Shown: in pieces, positions 8,029 to 15,760 of the stretch | Numbering within the stretch: the stretch's first letter is position 1 | Layout: every line of letters starts with the position of its first letter | Assembly: GCA_964552055.1 (NCBI GenBank) | Contig: CAZKFL010000032.1 | Span: forward strand, 1 to 24,916 | Reading direction: 5' to 3' | DNA length: 24,916 bases | Origin: VGMD01 sp964552055 | GTDB lineage: Bacteria; Chlamydiota; Chlamydiia; Chlamydiales; 2-12-FULL-49-11 | The notes under the pieces: generated by a model | Database searches by the model: none | What the model was told of the DNA's origin: nothing | The model's input: only the letters and a program-made list of their open reading frames with translations | Translations under genes and position numbers: made by a program

Positions 8029-10402
8029 ACGGATCTCCAAAAAAGAGGTTAAAACTCCTCTGGAACACTCTAGTCTCTTTCCTCTCCCTTGCTTCACGAA
8101 TTTTATCAAGGACACAATCTATATCGCCCGGCCGTCTTTTCAATCGATCTTCCCGAATCAGCAATAAGTCTTGCTTAGGATCATGAATAACTTTTGGCCG
8201 AATAAATATAAACATTTCATTTGATTTATCATTGAGAACTGTAGTTCCAAACAACTTACCTATTCCTGGAATTTCTCCCAAAAATGGGATTTTTTCATTC
8301 TTTTCTTCTGCTAATTTGCTACGAAGACCACCTAATATGATTGTTTGGCCATCTGCAATTCGGACCTGATTTTTTACAGTTCGTTTATGTACATCAGGCC
8401 TATCTTTCTGACTATCTCTTTTTATATTCTCGAAAGATATATTGTTATCTAAAGTCACATAAATTAGATGATCTGGATCATCAATATCGGGTTCGTGTAT
8501 AGTTGGTGTTAGAGTCATTGTTATACCGAAATCAGCACGTTCATAGGAATCTTGGAAAAAGACTTTATTACTTTGTGTATCTACCGGTGATGCGCCATTA
8601 TTAATTGAGATTTGATCTGTAATAGCAATTGTTGCAGGAACTTGATTTAAGGTAATTACAGAGGGAGAAGCAGACACCCTTACATCTTCTTGTGATAAGA
8701 GAAAATTATACATCACATCAAATGCAGGAAATGCCTTCGAAGAGGGCCTTGAAAAAAAGAACTCAAAAATACCCTTAACAAATGGGGCATCTACTCTATC
8801 GTAACTAATTCCCCCAGTTTTTGTGGATGAAGCGTTCGTACCAATTTTTAGTAAATTAATTCCCGTCCTTGTCGAGTTATTTAAAATTCTTTCACAAAGC
8901 AGAACTTCCAGCTCAACCATTCGTTTTGGAATATCGAGTTTTTTAATGACTTCTTTGATTTTAGGAAGTGTATCCTTACGAACAACCATTAAAATAGAGC
9001 CTGTAGCAGGATAAGGAATAAAATTTACTTTTTTGGCCTTTTCCTGATCAATAGTATTCTGATCTGCATGAGCTCGATTTCGGTTTCCTAAAAGTCCATC
9101 ACTATTTTTATAGACATCTTGCGGATTAATAAATGGATTATTGGGGTCTCCTGGTGGTTGCAAATTAGATTCCACTGGGAAACCTTGATCAAAACTGTCG
9201 CTAGAATCCATTCCTCTATATTCGCCACCTTCCAGCTTTGAATATATTAACGAACCGTAAACCTGACTTAATATTTCAGCTAAATCCACAGGGTTTGTAT
9301 GACTACAAGTGTACCAATATACTGTTAATTCTGAAGGGTCATCCATCTGACTCTCAGTTTCCTTTACAATTGCTTCCGCCCTATCAACAATATCCTGAGA
9401 ACCAATTAAGATAACCCCACTTTCCTTTGCCAAAGGAAGAACAGAAAGATCATGGCCCCCTTTCATGGCAACCATTGATTTTGTAGAATCTGAAAGTCCA
9501 TTGAAATAATTTTTTAATATCTTAATAACATCATCGGACTTCATACGTGAAGTAGCTATTACCTTAGTGACTTTAGGAAATTTTGCTTCCCAAATATTTT
9601 CACACATTGCAACAAGCTTTCTAACATCTTCTTGGAGACCAATTATCGCAATTTTCGGACCCACTTGATAAACAAAAGTAGATTTTGCATCGCGGATTCT
9701 TTCTAAAAAGTAAAATGCTCCCTTTAAATTTTCAACTGCTGGGGAATACAAATAGGCAACCCTTGTTTTAGGATCAAGAGCGTCAAGCTCATATTTAAGC
9801 GAAGCAACAACGCTTACGGCTGCAAGATCCTGTTTAAGAACATAAAGCTGTCTTGTAAATGCATTTATCTCCTTAATTCCAACACCATTATATTTTAAGA
9901 TCCCTTCAATAAGTGTCTGAAAGCTTTCACGTGGGATCATAAGCGATGAATGAAGTTGAAGCTTAATTAAAGCAACTTCCGGAGGAATTACATATAGATA
10001 ATCTTGAGATCCATATTCTACAATAAATTGGGCAACGGTAATCTCTTCTTGTTCCCAAATTCCATAAGGATCGCACTCCTTCAAAAGATCAATTGCTTGA
10101 TTTTCTCTAAATTTTCCCTCAACTTCATGAATCTCAGATCTAAGCAAATTAATATCTTGTAAAAGATCATTAAACTCTTCTTCTGTTGCAGATTCGTTGA
10201 TCAGTTGGTTTACAAAGGCATATCGACTATTAAGTTCTTTGCGTAATGAGCGTAAAGAAGAGTTCACCTGAGTAATACCAAATGTGGGTTCTTTATTTTC
10301 TAGAGAAATAATTCCTTCAACAGAAGACAACTTCTCTTCAATTGTTTGAGCAGAAACATTTGTAAACAGAGCAAAAGCAAAGACTATAAATAAATTATTC
10401 AT
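8006..10402 (-). CDS. gspD: Type II secretion outer-membrane secretin GspD
   Basis: GspD forms the gated outer-membrane channel of the type II system. The 798-residue protein starts with a signal peptide (MNNLFIVFAFALFTNVSA). Periplasmic N-domains follow: KVIATSRMKSDDVIKILKNY and TVYWYTCSHTNPVDLAEILS begin typical N-domain repeats, and IPYPATGSILMVVRK is the end of such a fold. The C-terminal secretin core contains VSASPSVITLNQVPATI, the strand pattern ADFGITMTLTPTI, and VRIADGQTIILGGL followed by IPFLGEIPGIGKLFG, the secretin signature. No lipoprotein or pilotin-binding S-domain is obvious. The first ~150 residues (coiled-coil-rich) are longer than in proteobacterial GspD. The ATG overlaps the previous stop by 8 nt. 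Confidence 0.93.
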   Translation of the reverse strand: MNNLFIVFAFALFTNVSAQTIEEKLSSVEGIISLENKEPTFGITQVNSSLRSLRKELNSRYAFVNQLINESATEEEFNDLLQDINLLRSEIHEVEGKFRENQAIDLLKECDPYGIWEQEEITVAQFIVEYGSQDYLYVIPPEVALIKLQLHSSLMIPRESFQTLIEGILKYNGVGIKEINAFTRQLYVLKQDLAAVSVVASLKYELDALDPKTRVAYLYSPAVENLKGAFYFLERIRDAKSTFVYQVGPKIAIIGLQEDVRKLVAMCENIWEAKFPKVTKVIATSRMKSDDVIKILKNYFNGLSDSTKSMVAMKGGHDLSVLPLAKESGVILIGSQDIVDRAEAIVKETESQMDDPSELTVYWYTCSHTNPVDLAEILSQVYGSLIYSKLEGGEYRGMDSSDSFDQGFPVESNLQPPGDPNNPFINPQDVYKNSDGLLGNRNRAHADQNTIDQEKAKKVNFIPYPATGSILMVVRKDTLPKIKEVIKKLDIPKRMVELEVLLCERILNNSTRTGINLLKIGTNASSTKTGGISYDRVDAPFVKGIFEFFFSRPSSKAFPAFDVMYNFLLSQEDVRVSASPSVITLNQVPATIAITDQISINNGASPVDTQSNKVFFQDSYERADFGITMTLTPTIHEPDIDDPDHLIYVTLDNNISFENIKRDSQKDRPDVHKRTVKNQVRIADGQTIILGGLRSKLAEEKNEKIPFLGEIPGIGKLFGTTVLNDKSNEMFIFIRPKVIHDPKQDLLLIREDRLKRRPGDIDCVLDKIREARERKETRVFQRSFNLFFGDPFDATTQF

Positions 10403-11714
10403 CTTTTACCTGCATAGCAGCAGGTTTTATCTCCTTCTTTTTTAAGGGCGTCTGTTTTTTTCTTTCAGAAAAAGGAATCTCAATTGTTTTTGCTTGGGAT
10501 CTCTCTTCATTAAAAAGATGTCCCACAAAGAGTGATACTCCTTCTTTCTTAATGATACCATCAAAAATAAACAGTTCTCCCTTTAAAGCATATCTTAAAA
10601 AATCATTGACTTCATCATAAGTTCTTAAATTTCGAAATTTACCCTTAGAATGAAGAAGCCAATCACCCTTTCTTATAATCACATTTCGATTATTCAACTG
10701 ACAAGTAACCGAAGCTTCCGTCCTTTGATTAAGCTTTAAGAAAATATCTTGAGGCTTAACAGAATTTGATGAGGGCTTAGAGATTTGGAGCGTAATAACT
10801 TTGTTATAAATACCTTCCGAATCCCACAAACTTAGCTCGCATTTATAAGTATCGAGTGACGTCACTTTTATTAGAGGCAGACCTTCAGTTTTATCGATAT
10901 CTTGAGAAATTCTTCCATCCTTCCAAACAAACATGTCTCCAGCTTTAATAAACAAAGGGGACTCAGAATTATCGAAACATATTCTATAAGAACTTTTTAT
11001 ATCATCAAAACTCTTCCCTCCATACATTTGTATAAAAAGATCAGATTCGTAAATTTTCACCTTAGCTAAAAAATCGGTAATAGGGCCAAGCTCACCCATA
11101 TTGCCATGAAAGATCGTAGCAAAATTATTCTTCTTTTTTAATGTAAAGTTTTGAGAATCCTGATAGATAATTTCACCATCATCACCCTTAAAATCGATGG
11201 TGAATTCAATGTCTAACTCGTTATTTTCTTTAAACTTAGGAATAAAGTAAAAAGGGCTTATTACTTCAGAAAAAGAAATCTCATTTTCACTAGAGCAGTC
11301 TAAATAGACAATTTCCCCATCAGTAAAAACCTTTTTTTCGTGACTTCCCTCAAGGCCCAAAACAAAAACATCTCTTAATTTCTTATGATCAGGTCTTGGA
11401 GTATTTTCCAAAAAAATTAACATATCCTTTAATAGAGGGAATTTAACTCGAGCTATATCGTTCTCGCCTAAAGGATTAAGCGCTCCATTAAGTGACAGCT
11501 TAGCTTTTCCAGTCCCCCTTTTTGAAAGTGACTTAAGATTATCAAAGGAATTTCCTAAATTCTCTCCGCGAATAACAGGCTTTTCATTAAAGACATAAAT
11601 CACTAAAGACCAGAAGGGAACAACAACTAGTGCACAAACAAAGAAGATGATACCCAAGTTTAGGAATTGCCTGTAGCGCGGAAATGATATCCCTCTTTCA
11701 ACTAACATAAGCAT
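10395..11714 (-). CDS. Membrane-anchored periplasmic protein, GspC-like candidate
   Basis: This 439-residue protein is first in the type II secretion operon and overlaps gspD by 8 nt. It has a short cytoplasmic N-terminus, one transmembrane helix at about residues 18-41 (LNLGIIFFVCALVVVPFW) and a long, mostly beta-rich periplasmic part ending in a Lys-rich tail. That topology and the place directly before gspD are those of GspC, which links the inner-membrane platform to the secretin. I see no HR or PDZ domain signature, so the link is positional. The gene next to gspD in C. trachomatis (CT573 by memory) may be its counterpart. The ATG at 11714 has AAAGGGA about 9 nt upstream; a second ATG two codons later is equally possible. 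Confidence 0.55.
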   Translation of the reverse strand: MLMLVERGISFPRYRQFLNLGIIFFVCALVVVPFWSLVIYVFNEKPVIRGENLGNSFDNLKSLSKRGTGKAKLSLNGALNPLGENDIARVKFPLLKDMLIFLENTPRPDHKKLRDVFVLGLEGSHEKKVFTDGEIVYLDCSSENEISFSEVISPFYFIPKFKENNELDIEFTIDFKGDDGEIIYQDSQNFTLKKKNNFATIFHGNMGELGPITDFLAKVKIYESDLFIQMYGGKSFDDIKSSYRICFDNSESPLFIKAGDMFVWKDGRISQDIDKTEGLPLIKVTSLDTYKCELSLWDSEGIYNKVITLQISKPSSNSVKPQDIFLKLNQRTEASVTCQLNNRNVIIRKGDWLLHSKGKFRNLRTYDEVNDFLRYALKGELFIFDGIIKKEGVSLFVGHLFNEERSQAKTIEIPFSERKKQTPLKKKEIKPAAMQVKDE

Positions 11715-11840
11715 CCCATTCTATCCCTTTCATATAAACCTTGCAATAACAGCCTGCTTAAAATACCCGTAATACAATATTTTTCTTGCATAAATAGATC
11801 CTGTCAATAATCTGAAGCTATAAAAAGAGAGGATATTATT
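11715..11840. promoter_or_regulatory. Divergent promoter region: secretion operon and small membrane gene
   Basis: This 126-nt space separates the start of the minus-strand secretion operon from the plus-strand gene at 11841, so it should hold both promoters. On plus, TTGCAT (11787) and TAATCT 16 nt later form a weak sigma-70-like pair, and AGAGAGGA is the ribosome binding site. On minus no convincing -35/-10 pair was found, although the sequence is very AT-rich. Confidence 0.35.
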
Positions 11841-12239
11841 ATGGCAAACGACCAAAACCCCTTAAAAGGATTCAAAATTTCGGAGTTAGAAAATAAAGTA
11901 AAGGAGTACGGACTTGAAATATCTTTATGCTCCATGTTTGTTTTGACAGCTATTTTTACCTTAGTTTGGGGAGAACCGATGTTACGTTGGTCAATTCTTC
12001 TTACAATGATCTTAGGAATAATTGGCATTGTATTTCCAAAACAGGTCAAAAAAGCGCTTCATTCTTCAATGGAATTTGCTTTTAAAGAAAAGGCCACGAG
12101 AATTGCTCTTGCTGTAATCGGAATAATTGTAAGCGTTTTACTTCCTGCAGCGATGTTTGCATTCATAGGTTTATTAGCAGGCAAATCAATTGTGATGCAC
12201 GCTTCTCAGTCTTGTGACAACTGCAATAGCGATAAGTAG
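11841..12239 (+). CDS. Small multi-spanning membrane protein of unknown function
   Basis: I do not recognise this 132-residue protein. It has a charged N-terminus (about 28 residues) and then three to four hydrophobic segments: near residues 29-43, 50-67 and 92-118. The last segment is long and broken by Pro, so it could be two helices. The C-terminus ends CDNCNSDK, a C-x-x-C pair that could bind metal or form a disulfide. The ATG follows AGAGAGGA with good spacing. It is transcribed away from the secretion operon, and its stop lies 13 nt from the convergent 212-residue gene, with an IS-end-like repeat between them. Confidence 0.75.
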   Translation: MANDQNPLKGFKISELENKVKEYGLEISLCSMFVLTAIFTLVWGEPMLRWSILLTMILGIIGIVFPKQVKKALHSSMEFAFKEKATRIALAVIGIIVSVLLPAAMFAFIGLLAGKSIVMHASQSCDNCNSDK

Positions 12240-12242
12240 ATA

Positions 12243-12264
12243 AGAGCCTGTCCTAACGTCCTAG
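12243..12264 (-). repeat. IS-end-like motif shared with 19925-19992
   Basis: Read on minus, the sequence is CTAGGACGTTAGGACAGGCTCT. Its right part (TTAGGACAGGCTCT, 14 nt) recurs exactly at 19927-19940 on plus, and its left part (CTAGGACGTTAG, 12 nt) at 19981-19992 on plus. It covers the last codons and stop of the 212-residue gene. Shared short termini like these suggest relics of one mobile-element family. Confidence 0.55.
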
Positions 12265-12891
12265 AAAAGATACGTTTTCATCACTTAGGTGGAGATAGAG
12301 CTCATTTGATATGGAATTTTTGATCTCACTCCACTTAGTTTTAGAGATAGCATCATTTTGAATGCGATCTTCTAAAAAGGCAATTCTGACCAAATTTAGG
12401 CCATACAAATTCGAAGACATTTCATTGTGAAGCTTATCCTTAAGCTGTTTTGCAGATAAAAGAGCTTCTGAATCTTTCCCCTCTTCAATCAATAAAGAGT
12501 TTTTAGCAAACTCTATATAATTGTTTGGGATAAAAGAAATGCGCTTAAGAGAGTCTTCCGCTATTTTTCTCGCCTCGATAAGCTCATTTTTAAGAATATA
12601 AGACTGTTGCAAGTGAGATGCAAATAAGGGACGCAATTCAGAATGCTTTTTTATTAGGAGCTTTACGTCTTTTTCTGAAATTTCCTTTCCCGCTTTCAAT
12701 TTTGCTTGAAAGACCCCCGACTGAAAATAATCAGCCAAACGCTTCTCTTTTCCAGATATACTTTTAGCAAAAGTAAATGCACCGATCAAAACAATTGCAA
12801 AAACAGTAAAAATTCTTTCCTTTTCCTTCCATAAAAAATTCTTAAAAGAAAATTGAATCGGATTTTCTGTTGCTGGAAATTTAATTTGCAT
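12253..12891 (-). CDS. Single-pass membrane protein with helical (TPR-like) domain
   Basis: This 212-residue protein has a cytoplasmic N-terminus of about 28 residues and one transmembrane helix (IFTVFAIVLIGAFTFA, about residues 27-43). An all-helical C-terminal domain follows, with the regular A/L spacing of tetratricopeptide-like repeats (SYILKNELIEARKIAEDSL, IEEGKDSEALLSAKQL). This resembles the YfgM/tol-associated TPR membrane proteins in layout, but I cannot assign a family. It starts 5 nt after the stop of the upstream 523-residue gene without a clear ribosome binding site, which suggests coupling. The last residues (FLGR) are encoded by an IS-end-like repeat, so the original C-terminus may have been altered. 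Confidence 0.7.
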   Translation of the reverse strand: MQIKFPATENPIQFSFKNFLWKEKERIFTVFAIVLIGAFTFAKSISGKEKRLADYFQSGVFQAKLKAGKEISEKDVKLLIKKHSELRPLFASHLQQSYILKNELIEARKIAEDSLKRISFIPNNYIEFAKNSLLIEEGKDSEALLSAKQLKDKLHNEMSSNLYGLNLVRIAFLEDRIQNDAISKTKWSEIKNSISNELYLHLSDENVSFLGR

Positions 12892-12896
12892 AGAAA

Positions 12897-14468
12897 CTAT
12901 ATTATACCAATTGGAGGAATTAAGGGAATAAATTTTGCTACCCTTTTTTCCGCATTAGTAATAATTTTGGCTATAAGGGCAGATTCCGAGCTTACTTCCC
13001 CAGTTTGACAAGACAAGCGGCCATCTTCGTAAAAGAAAAGTTCAAATGTTGCAAATATTGTTTTCTCATAAGTCGTTTCAGCTACAGTAATTCTACCAAA
13101 TTCACTGGCATTCAGCGCCCTGGAAATAAGATGCGGTTTTAACAAAGAAAGTAATGAAAGTCCATAATTTCTTATGATTGCTTCACTTCGAGAAGGGGGG
13201 AAAAGATCACTTCTCTTTAAAAAATGATACTTACAATGCGTAGAAAACATACGCATGTAACCGGGAATATCACTTTGATGATAGGGCAAGGAAGCTAACG
13301 TTGAAAGTTCCATTCTATTGATTGCTAAAATTGCAAATTGAACAACTTCATGCCTAATTTCATCCAATGTCTCCAAACTATCATCTCTAGCTTGAATCAT
13401 TTCCCAAAATTCGCAAATTGTATTGAGAATCCTCTTCTCTTCATCTCGGCAAGCCAACTTAGCGCCAAGCGCCATAGCAAGATCGGCATTACATAACTTT
13501 TCTATCACTTCCGGATTAGAAAATACAGTTTCGCTATCACCCACAAGAACTTGCTTAAATAAAACATTTCTTGCTGCATATGTTATAGACTTACCCAAAC
13601 TAACAGAACCTTGATAGTCGATACGAGCTGAGAAACTCGCTAAAACAGCTTTTTCAAAACCTGTTAAATAAGTAAGATCGTTTTTATACAAAGCCCTTTC
13701 ATAGTTTCTTAAGAGCATGTACATCTTAAGTTTAAAAAATGCAGGGCCTAAATATGATAATTGATACAAAAAAAATGAGCGAAACGTTTCTCTAAAATCA
13801 GAATCTTCTAGATGAACATTTAATATAAAATCAGGGAGAGCCTCTAAGAACTGACTGTATCTTTCCTGACAAATTGTTTCAATTTCCTCTCTAGACAACT
13901 CTCTATCAGGAAAGGGGGGGATAGAATTAACAAGTCTTAGTAAATGAGATCTTGCCTTCTCGCCTCGATCTCTACATAAATGAATGGGAATAAATTCAAA
14001 TTTACTCCAAAAAGCACGTATCAATTGCCTAACATCCCCACCTATAGGACCGACAGATCTCTCATAAGCTTCCAGTAGCGTATATTCATGCCCAATTAGA
14101 TTTTCTATGTCTTCTAAGCAGAGAGTCGTTCCTTCTATCTGCACTTTGACTAAAGCATCTTTAGAAGCTTTTCTTCGTAAGAATTCCTTATTATAAATAT
14201 CAGTTAAAGCTTTTTTTACATTGCTAGGCTTTTCGCCGAAATTTAACCCAAGGCTTTCTTTTAAAATTGAAAGAATATTGCAAGTAGATTCAGGACTTAA
14301 TTGATGATCTCTGCAGAAAGTAATCGCTCTTTTTATACCATGCGGAACTTTGAAATCGATTGCTCTAAAAGTAAGCTCGTACAGTCCATTATCAATCAAA
14401 AATCTAAGTCTTTGCAAATCATCTTGACAGGGATGAAACCCCTTGTGGTGAACTATCAAGCAATCCAT
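12897..14468 (-). CDS. Large helical protein of unknown function, 523 aa
   Basis: I do not recognise this family. The protein is predicted soluble, mostly alpha-helical and without signal peptide or transmembrane segment. It opens MDCLIVHHKGFHPCQDD and ends in a Pro/Ile-rich tail. The ATG at 14468 has AGAAGGGA about 5 nt upstream. It is the first of a likely two-gene unit with the 212-residue membrane protein, to which it is spaced by 5 nt. Intact length and ordinary codon use argue that it is a real, conserved protein, probably restricted to chlamydiae. A cytosolic or type III secreted role are both possible, and nothing in the sequence decides between them. Confidence 0.75.
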   Translation of the reverse strand: MDCLIVHHKGFHPCQDDLQRLRFLIDNGLYELTFRAIDFKVPHGIKRAITFCRDHQLSPESTCNILSILKESLGLNFGEKPSNVKKALTDIYNKEFLRRKASKDALVKVQIEGTTLCLEDIENLIGHEYTLLEAYERSVGPIGGDVRQLIRAFWSKFEFIPIHLCRDRGEKARSHLLRLVNSIPPFPDRELSREEIETICQERYSQFLEALPDFILNVHLEDSDFRETFRSFFLYQLSYLGPAFFKLKMYMLLRNYERALYKNDLTYLTGFEKAVLASFSARIDYQGSVSLGKSITYAARNVLFKQVLVGDSETVFSNPEVIEKLCNADLAMALGAKLACRDEEKRILNTICEFWEMIQARDDSLETLDEIRHEVVQFAILAINRMELSTLASLPYHQSDIPGYMRMFSTHCKYHFLKRSDLFPPSRSEAIIRNYGLSLLSLLKPHLISRALNASEFGRITVAETTYEKTIFATFELFFYEDGRLSCQTGEVSSESALIAKIITNAEKRVAKFIPLIPPIGII

Positions 14469-14509
14469 TTTTCCCTTCTATGATGGAAAAAAGCATACTA
14501 TAAATTCTA

Positions 14510-15112
14510 TTAAAATAAAGGATTTTTTAAGCACTTGCGAAATACAAGAAAGGAGATATCTGTATTTTTTCCTTGATACCAAGGTATATCTTGGTATCTT
14601 TTATATCCACGCTTTACATGCTTATGGAGCACAAAATCATGTGAGCGGAGAATCTGAATATAATCAGAAAGATCCCTATTAAATACAGGAGGAAGGCCTT
14701 CTCGCCTCCATTCTTTTCCTAAAATTTCAGAAACAATCAGCCATTTACAGCGAAAGTGTTGTAAAGTCTTATGGAGCTCGTTGTCACTTAAATGCAAAAA
14801 GACTGTGTATGCTAAATAGAGCTCAGCTCCCATAACCTCTCTTGGTAAAACAGAGAATTGATACTGTCCGAATTTTTTTTTGGCTTCTTCAATTACAGCA
14901 GGACTCACATCAACGCCTAAATATTTATCCGGATCAAAGCTCTCACAGAGTCTACCATAACCACAACCAAAGTCGACAACACTTTTATAACCAATCTCCT
15001 GCGACAAATCACGCAAAAGAGAATGGACATCAAACCCTTCAGGAAATTCACCAAATCCCTTAGGAATCACATGTTCTAACGCCTGATCATGCCAAAAATC
15101 TTTAGTACTCAT
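14510..15112 (-). CDS. Class I SAM-dependent methyltransferase
   Basis: The 200-residue protein has the Rossmann-type SAM-binding core. Motif I is VVDFGCGYGRL (about residues 41-51), the acidic end of strand beta2 is YLGVDVSPAVI (about 63-73), and a post-motif lies at LYLAYTVFLHLSD. The arrangement fits small-molecule or lipid methyltransferases of the Methyltransf_11/25 type; the substrate cannot be told. The C-terminal part has Trp/Tyr/Arg-rich segments (RGYKRYQDIPWYQG) that may form the substrate lid. The ATG at 15112 follows GGTGA with 7-nt spacing. The gene lies 41 nt upstream of the 523-residue gene in the same direction, and a MITE-like element lies just upstream. Confidence 0.85.
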   Translation of the reverse strand: MSTKDFWHDQALEHVIPKGFGEFPEGFDVHSLLRDLSQEIGYKSVVDFGCGYGRLCESFDPDKYLGVDVSPAVIEEAKKKFGQYQFSVLPREVMGAELYLAYTVFLHLSDNELHKTLQHFRCKWLIVSEILGKEWRREGLPPVFNRDLSDYIQILRSHDFVLHKHVKRGYKRYQDIPWYQGKNTDISFLVFRKCLKNPLF

Positions 15113-15167
15113 ATAATGTCACCATACCGATCCACTCAATTTCGGGCAATCCTCAAAAATGAGAAAT

Positions 15168-15337
15168 ATACTCGTAACATTTCAAAGTACCAGATTTTTC
15201 AAAGTAGAATCATTTTAGTTTGATTAGGCATAGCCGATCGCGAATGAGGGCCCTGTTTAAAGACAGGACCGATTGAGCGAAATCTAAATAAAAGGATTAT
15301 GCAAGGGAAAAGCGGTACTTTGAATTGGAACGAGTAT
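15168..15337. mobile_element. MITE-like element with 24-bp imperfect terminal inverted repeats
   Basis: The sequences at 15168-15191 and 15314-15337 are inverted repeats matching at 21 of 24 positions, including an unbroken 11-nt block (TTCAAAGTACC / GGTACTTTGAA). A TA dinucleotide sits at the outer end on both sides (15169-15170 and 15335-15336), as expected for IS630/mariner-type target duplication. Between the ends lies another imperfect palindrome (15238-15280) with a CCTGT/ACAGG stem. No reading frame of note is inside, so it would be non-autonomous. It fills most of the divergent intergenic space between the methyltransferase gene and the coiled-coil gene. Confidence 0.6.
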
Positions 15338-15388
15338 TTACTTGCTTGCTCCTTATCATATGCTGTTGTATAGATAGGGAAGGTTTTT

Positions 15389-15760
15389 ATGAATGATGGA
15401 ATTGATGATTTGGAAAAAGAGGTGATTTGCCTTAGAGAGCTCCTCTCTCACTTGAAATTGGAAGAATCCGCCCTAATACAAGGTGTTACTGCTCCTATGT
15501 TTAGGGAAGAGCAAAATAAATTGCAGAAGGAAAGACTTCTTTTGCAAAGAAGGCGGAAGGCTCTATTATTAGAAAAAACTCTTTCTGAAGAAGCTCCAGA
15601 AGTCACAACTTACTTAGAACAAATAAGCTCACTAATCGAAAAAATTGCTGAACAACGAAAAATTAATCTCGAACTCAGAAAAGGGTCTCTCTATCCTTTA
15701 CAAAAAATGGAGACAAAAAGAAAAGTAAAGAAAAAAAACCTCATGTTAGAAGATGCATAA
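15389..15760 (+). CDS. Coiled-coil protein of unknown function (FlgN-like pattern)
   Basis: This 123-residue protein is almost entirely charged helix with heptad-like leucines (LRELLSHLKLEESALIQG, LQKERLLLQRRRKALLLEK) and a very basic tail (KRKVKKKN). The pattern of two long helices with LL-x-x-E-x-x-AL resembles FlgN-type flagellar/type III chaperones, but that is only a resemblance. The ATG has GGGAAGG about 6 nt upstream. A TTGCTC-17-TATAGA pair lies at 15346-15374, although its expected transcription start would fall inside the ribosome binding site. Its stop overlaps the start of the first TagF-like gene by 8 nt, so it leads the glycan-type operon. Confidence 0.7.
   Translation: MNDGIDDLEKEVICLRELLSHLKLEESALIQGVTAPMFREEQNKLQKERLLLQRRRKALLLEKTLSEEAPEVTTYLEQISSLIEKIAEQRKINLELRKGSLYPLQKMETKRKVKKKNLMLEDA

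Noticed and set aside
8029..8115. GTG start extending gspE into gspD
   Set aside because: No ribosome binding site precedes it and it would overlap gspD by 110 nt; the TTG at 8028 has GGAG at good spacing. The choice is not certain.
11804..12049. Minus-strand 81-codon frame opposite the small membrane protein
   Set aside because: It lies entirely opposite a gene with a good ribosome binding site and clear hydrophobic helices, and it has no recognisable features.
14301..14483. Plus-strand 60-codon frame over the start of the 523-residue gene
   Set aside because: It is opposite a long gene with a good ribosome binding site and has no features of its own.
15238..15280. Palindrome considered as a tRNA, attC site or riboswitch
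   Set aside because: No cloverleaf, CCA end, integron core sites or known aptamer pattern; it is better explained as the middle of the MITE-like element.
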